Of a stretch of DNA of 64,000 nt, positions 1-7,861 are shown piece after piece. Source of the stretch: Opitutales bacterium (GTDB lineage Bacteria > Verrucomicrobiota > Verrucomicrobiia > Opitutales > Oceanipulchritudinaceae). The translations under genes and the position numbers were made by a program. The stretch is taken from contig JAFIGG010000004.1 of NCBI GenBank assembly GCA_020831485.1, forward strand, positions 45,760-109,759, in the 5' to 3' direction. The stretch's first letter is position 1. Every line of letters begins with the position of its first letter. Below the pieces are notes generated by a model, which was not told where the DNA came from, made no database searches, and was given only the letters and a program-made list of their open reading frames with translations.

Positions 1-1
1 G

Positions 2-838
2 CACCCCGCCGAAGACCCGGAAGCCGTCAGCGCTTTGGAGATCGAAGCCGTTCGCCTGCTGCCCGACGACCGCACCGTGGACCTCATCACCGCGCCGATG
101 GCCAACGGCATTCAGTATCAACTGATCGTATCCAACATCCGCGACCGAGCCGACCCACCCAACACGCTTGAAGAAAGCGAGCCGGTCGAATTTCAATTCA
201 GAGGCCAAATGGATACCCGCGCCCCACAGGTGCGCACGGTACGCATGAGCGAAAATGCCGGACTGGATGTCCTTCAGGTCACCTTCGACAAACCGGTCAG
301 AGAATCCACCGCCCTTAACCCCCTTCACTACACGCTGCTCGATTCTCATGTGACGATTGAAGAAGTTGAGCCAACCGGTGACCCCTCCCAATACGTACTG
401 ACTCTTTCAGAGCCACTCGCCCCGACCGATATCCACCGCTTGATCGTCGAAGCCGTCGAAGACCACATCGGCAACCGAATCGACGGCGAGCACCAATCCC
501 CCCGCTTTTCAGTCCCGGGAGTATCCATACCGCCAAACGAGGACGTTGAAATCGAAAGTGTGCGCGTTTCCAGTGATGGCCAGCGGGTCAGTTTGGCTTT
601 TGCCATCCCCTTGGTCCAGAACCCGGCAGGAAACCTGAGCAACTACCAATTCTCCGGCAACAACCGCGTCCAATCGATCGAACTCGATCCAGAGGACGCT
701 CCCACCGAGATCACCCTGACACTCGACCCCGAAACCCCCATCCAATCCGGCAGCCATCAACTAAGGGTCCGCAATCAACGGCTCGAATGGGAACCCGAGG
801 TCCCTCAGGCCGACGCGGTTAAGGAGTTCCAGTTCTGA
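2..838 (+). CDS. C-terminal part of a protein with tandem Ig-like (SbsA/Big-type) domains, 5' truncated
   Basis: The reading frame is open from the left edge of the window, so this is only the C-terminal end of a longer protein; the TTG at 35 is an internal codon that could be mistaken for a start. About three modules of roughly 80 residues can be seen. Each has alternating beta-strand character and module ends such as YVLTLSEPLAPTDIHRLIV followed by a D-x-x-GN turn, the pattern of SbsA-type Ig-like domains found in large exported bacterial proteins. No catalytic motif or sorting signal is visible in this part. Likely an extracellular or surface protein, but the N-terminal domains that would define its role lie outside the window. 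The assignment to an Ig-like fold is by pattern only. Confidence 0.6.
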   Translation, partial: HPAEDPEAVSALEIEAVRLLPDDRTVDLITAPMANGIQYQLIVSNIRDRADPPNTLEESEPVEFQFRGQMDTRAPQVRTVRMSENAGLDVLQVTFDKPVRESTALNPLHYTLLDSHVTIEEVEPTGDPSQYVLTLSEPLAPTDIHRLIVEAVEDHIGNRIDGEHQSPRFSVPGVSIPPNEDVEIESVRVSSDGQRVSLAFAIPLVQNPAGNLSNYQFSGNNRVQSIELDPEDAPTEITLTLDPETPIQSGSHQLRVRNQRLEWEPEVPQADAVKEFQF

Positions 839-855
839 GGGTCTAAAAGGTAGGG

Positions 856-874
856 TTCCTTTCGCCGAAAGGAA
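856..874. repeat. Perfect hairpin 18 nt after a stop codon
   Basis: Nine-base arms TTCCTTTCG and CGAAAGGAA flank a single C. The element lies between the convergent Ig-like gene and the kinase gene. There is no T-tract. The centre TCGCCGA is shared with the hairpin at 28015-28035, although the arms differ. Confidence 0.6.
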
Positions 875-885
875 GCGACCAGTAG

Positions 886-917
886 ACTTCGTGGACGAAG
901 TAGACTTAAGTGGACGG
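886..917. repeat. Degenerate GTGGAC-type repeat with small hairpin
   Basis: ACTTCG, TGGA, CGAAGT (886-901) forms a 6-bp hairpin. It overlaps two GTGGAC units and TAGACTT repeats. This looks like a decayed member of the GTGGACNNN family found at 12707, 28061 and 30185. It is just outside the 3' end of the kinase gene. Confidence 0.45.
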
Positions 918-940
918 GAAGCGATTCGGGGCCTCCGACT

Positions 941-2911
941 CTACCTGGAGTATTCCAACACCAGCCGAAAGCCGATGTCGTCTAAACCACTGCGACGGCC
1001 GGTGGCTTCGCGGCGAGTGCTTGTGACCAGCATGGCCACCGGATCGCGGGTGCGCCAGGAGGCGCCGGTGGCGATGGGTTCGCCGTTACGCAATTCGTGG
1101 GTCCATTCCCAGACGTTGCCGCCGATGCCGTAGAGGCCAAAATCGTTGCGGCCCGATTCGTCGACCGGAGCGGTCACCAGAAAGCCATCTTCATACCGAT
1201 TGCGATGGTTGAAATCCGAATCAATGCGCCGCCAATTGAAGGTGGAGACTGTCTCGCGATCGGCGTAGTTTCCATAGTCTGGCGGCAAGGAGTCGCCCCA
1301 CATATAAGTCCGCTCCTCGCCCGTGCGGGCGAGCGCCTGCGCTTCTTCCAGGCGAGGCAGGCGAACTCGGGTGCCGGTTTCGGCAAGGGCTTCGTTCAGG
1401 CGGTTAATGAATGCCTGGGCATCTTCGTAGCTGACTTGGACGACAGGCTGACGGTCGTCATTGAGGGAGTGGCCTTGATAGAACCCGCTGTCGTGGTCGG
1501 GCCGATACCTGCGAAACTCCGCGTTGGTCACGGCGTAGCGGCCAACCCACTTCTCGAGTGAGGCCAGCCAGACAAACTCGATGGCCTCGCCCTCGCCGAG
1601 CTCAAGTGCAAAAGGCTGGCCTCGGTTGGGAGCCGTGGCGTCAGGAATTGGGTCGGGCGTAGGCTCGGGTTCGGCGGCGGGAGGGTCCGGGGTAGAATCG
1701 GAGGAATGGGAAGTATGGGAGTCAGGGGAATCATGGGATTCGGGGTCCGGGGTGGGTTCGGGGCTAGGCTCGGGCTCAGGCGCAGCAACCGTAACCCCAT
1801 TACTCTCATAAATCCCATTACTCCCATCATTCCCAGGCTCCACGGGCTCTCCAGGCTCCACGGGCTCTCCAGGCTCCACGGGCTCTCCAGACTCCACCAC
1901 CTCATCCCGTTCTGTCACCCCAATTGGATCCGGGCTCTCACGTGAGCCCAGAAAATAGGCAAATGCGCCTGTACCCAGAATCAAAGCAAATAGCAGTACT
2001 CCGCCCAACCATTTACTTCCGCCGGAGGCGGTCTGGCGTTGACCCGGCAAAGCAGCCAACGCGGCTTCAGCAGTTTGAAAGCGTTCCTCCGGCTCCACGG
2101 CCAGCAGGTGATTCAGCCAGGCATCCCAAGCCTTATTCAGGCCGGGGACCAATTCCGAGGCATTGCGATAGCGCCCAACGGGCTTGCGTCCGGTCAGCCA
2201 CTCATAGGCCATGACTCCAACAGCATACAAATCACTGCGCGGATCGGCAGGGCGGCCTTCAATCACCTCTGGAGCCATGTAGTGGAGCGTACCCACATAA
2301 TCCGATGAATTCTGGCCACTGCCCCCTGATAACAGAGTCGCAGCATCTCCCATCCGCGTGCGAGCGACGGTTTCCTGAACGACCGTCTGCATAAAATCGT
2401 CCCCAATCACCCGGGCAACCCCGAAGTCAGCAACCTTCACCTGTCCATCTGTCCCTTGCAGCAGATTTGCAGGCTTGAGGTCCCGGTGCACGATGCCCAG
2501 ATCGTGCGCGTAGCCCAAGGCTTGCAGCATAGCTGTCAGAACCTGAACCACCATAACCTCCCCTTCCACAGACCCGAGAGGCTTCAACAAATCCATCACC
2601 AGAAAGAACCGCCCTTCCACCTCTCCAGCGTGTTGCACAGAGACGATGCTGCTGTGCTCCATTGCCGCAAGGGTCCGGGCCTCCTGCCTGAATCGATCGC
2701 GGAAATGCGCATCCCCACTCAATTGGGCCGGCAAGACCTTGAGCGCACAACGCCTCCCCAAATGGCTGTGCTCAGCTTCGTAGACCTCTCCCATGGCACC
2801 AGCGCCCAAGCGCTCAACGATCCGGTAATCGCCGACAATGTCACCGCAATTCAGCGAAGAAGGATTTTCGCCGGACGATCCGGGGCCCAATAAGGTGGGA
2901 TCATCCGGCAT
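941..2911 (-). CDS. Eukaryote-type Ser/Thr protein kinase with C-terminal FGE-sulfatase-like domain
   Basis: Residues about 28-290 form a protein kinase domain: glycine loop GAGAMGEV (36-43), the catalytic lysine in CALKVLP (K58), HRDLKPANL with D144, DFG at 162-164 and an APE motif near 213. One membrane segment follows (about 301-322), so the kinase should be cytoplasmic and the rest outside. A Pro/Glu/Ser-rich linker, about 325-435, leads to a formylglycine-generating-enzyme-like (SUMF1) domain with GGNVWEWT and GFRLVLE motifs. That domain contains no cysteine, so it cannot be a cysteine-dependent FGE and is more likely a binding or sensory module. The protein probably transmits an extracytoplasmic cue to cytoplasmic Ser/Thr phosphorylation. 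It appears monocistronic and converges on the Ig-like gene. Confidence 0.92.
   Translation of the reverse strand: MPDDPTLLGPGSSGENPSSLNCGDIVGDYRIVERLGAGAMGEVYEAEHSHLGRRCALKVLPAQLSGDAHFRDRFRQEARTLAAMEHSSIVSVQHAGEVEGRFFLVMDLLKPLGSVEGEVMVVQVLTAMLQALGYAHDLGIVHRDLKPANLLQGTDGQVKVADFGVARVIGDDFMQTVVQETVARTRMGDAATLLSGGSGQNSSDYVGTLHYMAPEVIEGRPADPRSDLYAVGVMAYEWLTGRKPVGRYRNASELVPGLNKAWDAWLNHLLAVEPEERFQTAEAALAALPGQRQTASGGSKWLGGVLLFALILGTGAFAYFLGSRESPDPIGVTERDEVVESGEPVEPGEPVEPGEPVEPGNDGSNGIYESNGVTVAAPEPEPSPEPTPDPESHDSPDSHTSHSSDSTPDPPAAEPEPTPDPIPDATAPNRGQPFALELGEGEAIEFVWLASLEKWVGRYAVTNAEFRRYRPDHDSGFYQGHSLNDDRQPVVQVSYEDAQAFINRLNEALAETGTRVRLPRLEEAQALARTGEERTYMWGDSLPPDYGNYADRETVSTFNWRRIDSDFNHRNRYEDGFLVTAPVDESGRNDFGLYGIGGNVWEWTHELRNGEPIATGASWRTRDPVAMLVTSTRREATGRRSGLDDIGFRLVLEYSR
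1833..1890 (-). repeat. 18-bp in-frame tandem repeat in the kinase linker
   Basis: Three exact copies of an 18-bp unit (1833-1850, 1851-1868, 1869-1886) and the start of a fourth encode the linker repeat E-P-G-E-P-V. The flanking linker DNA, about 1690-1830, is also of low complexity and codes Ser/Asp/Pro/Glu runs. The unit length keeps the frame, so copy number may vary between strains without breaking the gene. Confidence 0.9.
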
Positions 2912-3263
2912 AGGTCTTCAACTGGGAGTATTTTTCCATAACGGCCTTCAATAGGGTATTTTCGCAGGCCCAACCTGCATGTCAAGCTACCCACTCATGT
3001 CTACAGAAGGATAAAACAGAGCAGCTTTGCCAGAGGATACTCCAGCTGAAAACAAATTTTTTAAACATGGAACCTGTTTAAAAACCGATTGTCGCACGGA
3101 TTTGTACAGCTCCTGTAAATCACTAAATTAACTAATAAATTTCGCTTGTTTTACTTTACATATAGCTATTTAGAACCAAATTACCTGCCGTCTTTTTAAA
3201 TAAAAATTGTGGGAAGAGAAGTCCTCCAAATCAATTTTTCCATAACAAAACCCTAAGACAAAC
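2912..3263. other. 352-bp AT-rich divergent intergenic region
   Basis: This lies between the divergent kinase gene and the beta-barrel gene. It is clearly AT-rich compared with its surroundings, especially 3040-3260, and has no credible ORF. It should hold the promoters of both genes. The only clear structure is the inverted repeat at 3058-3084. No convincing -35/-10 pair could be fixed by eye. Confidence 0.7.
3058..3084. promoter_or_regulatory. 10-bp perfect inverted repeat, operator candidate
   Basis: TTTTTAAACA (3058-3067) and TGTTTAAAAA (3075-3084) are exact inverted copies separated by 7 bp. The AT-rich arms and position about 180 bp upstream of the beta-barrel gene fit a binding site for a dimeric regulator. 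A weak terminator-like hairpin is the alternative. Confidence 0.4.
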
Positions 3264-3887
3264 ATGAAACGAACGATTAAAACCCTTATTGCCCTGGCAG
3301 CCATGCTGGGGTCCTCGGCAGCCGCTTTTGGTGGGCTGCTCGGCGTCAATTACTACGGTGCTGGCATTGGCTACGGTCAAACCTGGTTCTCGAACCTGCC
3401 TGACCTCGAAGGCTACGGCGCCGGCGTTGGCGTGAACCACAACTTACTACAAGAAGCTGACTACGCAATCGACCTTACGGCAGGCTACACCTACACCCGC
3501 GGGTCGGGCCTCAATATTCGGTCACGTGGACATGCAGTCTCAACTTCGGCTGTCATCTTCACCGAGATTGAAGGCGGACGCCCATTTTTCAGCGTGGATA
3601 CCGGCTGGAGCTGGAACCGCAGCTATTATCACCACTGGCGGTCCAGTGACGACAGCTGGTTCTACGGATGGACCGGTGGTATGGAGTTCGAAATAGCCGA
3701 AAACTGGTCGCTGGCACCTTACGTTAGCTGGACTCGCTGGGATAGCTACAGGCACTCCGAATGGTCCGGTGGCGTTCACCTCCACCACTGGTTGGATGAA
3801 AACTTGGGAATTGGCGGTAGCTACAGTCTGACCGAAGGGCCAGACAAGTCGGCGTTAGTGACGCTGGAAGTCAACTTCCGCTACTAA
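3264..3887 (+). CDS. Small exported protein, predicted outer-membrane beta-barrel
   Basis: The protein has 207 residues. An N-terminal signal peptide (MKRTIKTLIALAAMLGSSAA followed by AFG) is followed by alternating aromatic and glycine strands such as YYGAGIGYG, WSWNRSYYHHW and GVNHNLL. The protein ends LVTLEVNFRY, with a terminal aromatic as in many outer-membrane barrels. The central part is rich in Trp, His and Tyr. The strand pattern and length would suit an eight-strand barrel of the OmpA/OmpW size class, but I do not recognise the family. It is transcribed alone, with its own long AT-rich upstream region and a strong terminator downstream. Function unknown. Confidence 0.7.
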   Translation: MKRTIKTLIALAAMLGSSAAAFGGLLGVNYYGAGIGYGQTWFSNLPDLEGYGAGVGVNHNLLQEADYAIDLTAGYTYTRGSGLNIRSRGHAVSTSAVIFTEIEGGRPFFSVDTGWSWNRSYYHHWRSSDDSWFYGWTGGMEFEIAENWSLAPYVSWTRWDSYRHSEWSGGVHLHHWLDENLGIGGSYSLTEGPDKSALVTLEVNFRY

Positions 3888-3922
3888 GCAAATACTGCCG
3901 ATTCAGTAAAAATTCTCCAAAG

Positions 3923-3950
3923 GGCATCACTTCGTGTGATGCCTTTTTTT
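3923..3950 (+). terminator. Rho-independent terminator of the beta-barrel gene
   Basis: Stem GGCATCAC / GTGATGCC with loop TTCGT, followed by seven T. It lies 36 nt after the stop codon at 3887. Confidence 0.92.
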
Positions 3951-3977
3951 GTCCATTATTCCCGCAGTAAGGATCCA

Positions 3978-4580
3978 TCAATCCTCATAGCCCCAGGGAG
4001 CGGGCGGAGGATCGATGGGGCGGCTCAGGTCGAATTCCCAGCGCACGACGACTTCGACGCCGTCGCGTGTCAGCTCGTAGGCAAACATGGGAACGGAGGG
4101 GTCTATCTCAATGGTCCAGACGTTGTCGATGGCGTGTGGAACCAGCTGGCCGGTAAACTCGTCGGCGTGAAAACGCTGGCGGGTTGCCGTTCCGGTGGAT
4201 TCTGTATCGCCGCCGTACTGGGTCCGCTCGGATTCGCTGCCGTCGCGTTCGCGGTGATCGTGCTTGAGGCGCAGGCCATCCGGCTGGCGGGTTATGATCC
4301 AGGTGCGTGAACGGTTGTCGCCGATGTGCAGTGGGATCTGAATTTCATTGGCTTCACAGTGACGAAAATGAATCACCAGGTCCTGGTCTCCGGTGTCCTC
4401 ATAGGCGGTTCCGCAGTAAGCCAGCAATGCGTTCCAGAAGGCATCCTGCTCTTCTGGCAGAGGAACAATCGCCTCGGAAGGCTGCGCAAGGGTGTCCTGA
4501 TCTTCCCCGGAACCGCAACCGATCCAGAAAAACGCACTGAATGCCAGGAGTAAAAATACGAAAGAGCTTGAACGTACCAT
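3978..4580 (-). CDS. Hypothetical lipoprotein
   Basis: The chosen start (ATG at 4580) gives MVRSSSFVFLLLAFSAFFWI then GC, a lipoprotein signal peptide with the lipid-attachment cysteine at residue 22. The longer frame to 4616 puts 12 extra residues ahead of the signal and is less likely. The mature part, about 180 residues, is acidic with beta-type segments (for example MFAYELTRDGVEVVVRWEFD) and no motif I recognise. It converges on the beta-barrel gene across the terminator. Probably a periplasmic-facing or outer-membrane lipoprotein of unknown role. Confidence 0.6.
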   Translation of the reverse strand: MVRSSSFVFLLLAFSAFFWIGCGSGEDQDTLAQPSEAIVPLPEEQDAFWNALLAYCGTAYEDTGDQDLVIHFRHCEANEIQIPLHIGDNRSRTWIITRQPDGLRLKHDHRERDGSESERTQYGGDTESTGTATRQRFHADEFTGQLVPHAIDNVWTIEIDPSVPMFAYELTRDGVEVVVRWEFDLSRPIDPPPAPWGYED

Positions 4581-4736
4581 GCCTTGAAGCTGCCGATCAG
4601 CACAACCGGAGCCCATCCCCTGGCGGTTTTATGGAAAAACCGGACGAAACTGGCAAGCGCGGCAAGAGGGAGTAGTTTAATGTGTTGATCCATTGATTCA
4701 GTTTCTCTCTCCGACTCTCAACCAGCTCTATTTACC

Positions 4737-6977
4737 ATGGCGCCACCGGTCTCAAAACCTTCGAAAAATCCACACGCTGTCCCCCGCGACGGGCTCAAAC
4801 GCTGGGTGCCCTTCGGCATCGGCCAGACCAAGCCGAAGCATTTCCGCGACATGGCTTCGGTCATCTGGAACAACCGGGACAATCTGGGCTACGCCTGGAA
4901 AGTTCTGAGCAAGGGCGTCTGCGACGGCTGTGCACTGGGCGTCGCAGGCTTCAAGGATTGGACGGTCAAAGGTCCCCACCTCTGCATGACCCGGCTCAAT
5001 CTGTTGCGCCTGAACACCATGCCCGAGCTGGATGTGCAGCTGCTGGATGACCTCGGCCAGCTCGAGGGGTTGGACAACGCGCAGCTTCGCAAGCTGGGCC
5101 GCATCCCCTACCCGATGCTGCGCGAAGGTTCCGAGCGGCGTTTTCGCCGAATCAGCTGGGACGAGGCCCTCGACCGCATCGCTGCAAAAATTAGTGCATC
5201 CGACCCCAAACGGCTGGCCTTTTTCGTGACCGCGCGGGGCTTGACCAATGAGGTCTATTACATGGCCCAAAAGGCCGCCCGCTTCCTCGGTACCAACAAT
5301 GTCGACAACGCCGCGCGCATCTGCCATGCGCCGTCCACCGCAGCGATGAAACGTACCCTTGGGGTCGCCGCATCCACCTGCAGTTACAAAGATTGGTACG
5401 GCACCGATCTCATTGTCTTTTTTGGCTCCAATCCAGCCAACGACCAACCGGTCGCCACTAAATTCATCCACGAGGCGAAAAAACTGGGGACCAAGGTCAT
5501 CATGGTAAACCCCTACATGGAGCCGGGAATGAAACGCTACTGGGTACCGTCCAATCTCGACAGCGCGGTATTTGGCACAGACATCGCCGACGAATGGTAT
5601 CCAGTATCTCAGGGCGGGGACATTCCCTTTCTCTTCGGCACCATCAAGGTACTGCTGGCGAATGACTGGATCGACCACGCCTTTATCCAGGCGAATGTGG
5701 AGGGCCTCCGTGAACTGCGGCAGAAGGTGGAACAGCTCGACTTTGAAACCCTGGAACGCCAGTCCGGCCTCAGCCGCCAATCCATGGAACAGTTTGCCGA
5801 GGCACTGCACGCGGCCCGCAATGGAATTCTTATCTGGAGCATGGGCATCACCCAGAGCACCTTTGGCGCCGATGCCGTGCAAATGATTCTTAACCTGGGC
5901 CTGCTAAAAGGCTGGCTGGGACGGGACAAATGTGGACTGGTACCCATTCGTGGACACTCCTCCGTGCAGGGCGGTGCGGAAATGGGTTGTTATGCAACCG
6001 CGCTGCCCGGAGGCAAACCGCTGACAAAGGAAAACCTCGATTCGCTGGAGCAGGCCTACGGCTTTCCCCTGCCACGTGACCCCGGCCTGACCACGACCGA
6101 AATGGTGGAAGCCGGCGCGCGCGGACAGCTGGACTTGATGTACTGCGTTGGCGGCAACTTCTTGCGCAACCTGCCCGATCCGGATTACGTCCGCGGGGCA
6201 ATGGCCAAGGTGCCGCTGCGGGTGCACCAGGACATCATTCTCACCGACCAGATGTTCATTCCAGCGGAAGAAGCCGTCATCCTCCTGCCGGCCAAAACCC
6301 GCTATGAGCAGGACGACGGCGGCACCGAGACCTCAACCGAACGCCGCATCATGTTCAGTCCGGAAATCCCCCGCCAGGTGGGCGAGGCCCGTGCTGAATG
6401 GAAAATTCTCCGCGAAATTGCCCTCAGGGCTCATCCGGACAAGGCTGACCTCTTTGGCTGCGCCAGCGGTCAGGCCATGCGGGAGGAGATCGCCCGGGTC
6501 GTCCCCTTCTACGACGGCATTCAGGACTTCAAAACCACCGGCGACGCCGTCCAATACGGCGGCCCCCACCTCTGTGAAAACGGTATCTGCTCCACCCCCG
6601 ACGGCAAGGCGTACATACATTCGGTAGCCCTGCCGGAGCTGCGGCCGCTGGCCGATCAGTTCCGCATCAGCACCCGCCGAGGCAAACAATTCAATTCCCT
6701 CATCTATGCGGAAATCGACCCTCTTACCGGCGCTGCACGTGACGCCGTCTTCATAAATCCTGAGGACGCCGGCCGCCTTCACCTGATTCAGGGCGACCGC
6801 ATACGCCTGCGGAACGAGACCGGAAGCATGGAGGGCCGGGTGTTCCTCGCCCCCATTGCCCGGGGCAACCTGCAAGTCCACTGGCCCGAAGGGAATGTAC
6901 TGATTCCGAAAGGCTTGGTTGACTCCCACAGCGGAGTACCTGATTACAATGCCTATGTTCAGGTTGAACGATCCTAG
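4737..6977 (+). CDS. FdhF/YdeP-family molybdopterin oxidoreductase
   Basis: The protein has 746 residues and is a molybdopterin oxidoreductase of the formate-dehydrogenase-alpha-like YdeP family. It has an N-terminal cysteine cluster (CDGCALG, C62 and C65, with C83 further on), the long central molybdopterin fold (RRISWDEALDRIAA, HAPSTAAMKRTLG, FFGSNPANDQP, IPIRGHSSVQGG-like region near 400) and a C-terminal MoCo dinucleotide-binding domain (FRISTRRGKQFNSLIY onward). No signal peptide is visible, so it is probably cytoplasmic. In E. coli, YdeP has been linked to acid resistance; the substrate of this one is unknown. It overlaps fdhD by 29 bp, which fits a need for sulfuration of its cofactor. 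No other formate dehydrogenase subunits lie nearby. Confidence 0.9.
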   Translation: MAPPVSKPSKNPHAVPRDGLKRWVPFGIGQTKPKHFRDMASVIWNNRDNLGYAWKVLSKGVCDGCALGVAGFKDWTVKGPHLCMTRLNLLRLNTMPELDVQLLDDLGQLEGLDNAQLRKLGRIPYPMLREGSERRFRRISWDEALDRIAAKISASDPKRLAFFVTARGLTNEVYYMAQKAARFLGTNNVDNAARICHAPSTAAMKRTLGVAASTCSYKDWYGTDLIVFFGSNPANDQPVATKFIHEAKKLGTKVIMVNPYMEPGMKRYWVPSNLDSAVFGTDIADEWYPVSQGGDIPFLFGTIKVLLANDWIDHAFIQANVEGLRELRQKVEQLDFETLERQSGLSRQSMEQFAEALHAARNGILIWSMGITQSTFGADAVQMILNLGLLKGWLGRDKCGLVPIRGHSSVQGGAEMGCYATALPGGKPLTKENLDSLEQAYGFPLPRDPGLTTTEMVEAGARGQLDLMYCVGGNFLRNLPDPDYVRGAMAKVPLRVHQDIILTDQMFIPAEEAVILLPAKTRYEQDDGGTETSTERRIMFSPEIPRQVGEARAEWKILREIALRAHPDKADLFGCASGQAMREEIARVVPFYDGIQDFKTTGDAVQYGGPHLCENGICSTPDGKAYIHSVALPELRPLADQFRISTRRGKQFNSLIYAEIDPLTGAARDAVFINPEDAGRLHLIQGDRIRLRNETGSMEGRVFLAPIARGNLQVHWPEGNVLIPKGLVDSHSGVPDYNAYVQVERS

Positions 6978-7818
6978 ACTGATTACCCCGGGGATCCAAA
7001 AAGGGCATCTTTTGCGACGCCTCGCCGATGGCAGCATTGCCACCGCCGAGGACGATGTTGCTGTGGAGGAGCCACTGGACCTGCGCATCGGTCGCGAAAC
7101 TCTTGCCATCACCATGCGGACGACCGGCAACGACGAGGAACTCGCCGCCGGATTCCTCGCTGCCGAGGGCATTATCGACCACCCGGACGACATTAAAGCC
7201 ATGAGCCATTGCTTCCGTGCGCCGCGACCGGAGAATGAGCTGCGCGTTTTGCTCAACAAGAAGGTGGACCTGGAAAAGCCCCTGTACTACGGAACCATCA
7301 GCTCCAGCTGCGGAGTCTGTGGCAAAACCTCCGTCGACCAAGTCGTGCAGCGCCGAGGCAATCTCCTCAAAAACACCGCAGCGGCAGACGAATCCGTCAT
7401 TCTCAACCTGCCCGATAAGCTCAACTCCGCACAGAACAACTTTCATAAGACCGGGGGCCTGCACGCCGCCGGCCTGTTCAACCTCAAAGGTGAACTCGAA
7501 ATCCTCCGCGAGGACGTCGGCCGCCACAACGCCGTCGACAAAACCCTCGGCAAAGCCTTCCTCGACAAGCAATGGCCTCTGAGCAACCGGATCCTCCTCG
7601 TCAGCGGCCGAGTTTCCTTTGAAATCCTGCAAAAAGCCCTCGCCGCCGGCATTCCCATCATCGCCGCCATTTCCGCCCCCTCAACCCTCGCCATTCGCTT
7701 CGCCCGCGAAAGCGGTCAAACCCTCGTCGGCTTTCTCCGCCCCCCGACCTTCAACACCTACGCACACCCCCAGCGAATACACTTCGTAGGGACAGTGAAA
7801 ACAACTACAGAGGAATAA
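6949..7818 (+). CDS. fdhD: Sulfurtransferase FdhD, formate dehydrogenase accessory protein
   Basis: FdhD transfers sulfur from a cysteine desulfurase to the molybdenum cofactor of formate-dehydrogenase-type enzymes. The motif SSSCGVCGK carries the two functional cysteines; with the ATG at 6949 these fall at C121 and C124, the numbers known for E. coli FdhD. Other family motifs are EEPLDLRIG, AAGFLAAEGII and EDVGRHNAVDK. The upstream TTG at 6919 would deepen the overlap with the molybdoenzyme and is less likely; ATG 6955 is also possible. Its translational overlap with the YdeP-like gene suggests that enzyme is the client. A perfect hairpin begins 4 nt after the stop. Confidence 0.95.
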   Translation: MPMFRLNDPRLITPGIQKGHLLRRLADGSIATAEDDVAVEEPLDLRIGRETLAITMRTTGNDEELAAGFLAAEGIIDHPDDIKAMSHCFRAPRPENELRVLLNKKVDLEKPLYYGTISSSCGVCGKTSVDQVVQRRGNLLKNTAAADESVILNLPDKLNSAQNNFHKTGGLHAAGLFNLKGELEILREDVGRHNAVDKTLGKAFLDKQWPLSNRILLVSGRVSFEILQKALAAGIPIIAAISAPSTLAIRFARESGQTLVGFLRPPTFNTYAHPQRIHFVGTVKTTTEE

Positions 7819-7821
7819 GGG

Positions 7822-7845
7822 GAGGCGGACGCCCCCGTCCGCCTC
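7822..7845. repeat. Dispersed GC hairpin between convergent genes
   Basis: Arms GAGGCGGACG and CGTCCGCCTC flank CCCC. It sits 4 nt after the fdhD stop and 17 nt from the convergent ankyrin-gene stop. It belongs to the family sharing a GGCGGACG arm (14160, 23628, 31487) and could act as a bidirectional terminator without a T-tract. Confidence 0.75.
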
Positions 7846-7861
7846 TACAAAGCAAAGCACC

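Noticed and set aside
1000..1620. Active formylglycine-generating enzyme
   Set aside because: The domain has the fold motifs but no cysteine, so a classical FGE reaction is not expected.
1833..1898. Short repeats as a CRISPR array
   Set aside because: The copies are contiguous 18-bp in-frame units with no spacers, inside the kinase gene.
2912..3263. Hidden small gene in the AT-rich intergenic region
   Set aside because: No start codon with a ribosome site leads to more than a very short frame; promoter DNA is the simpler reading.
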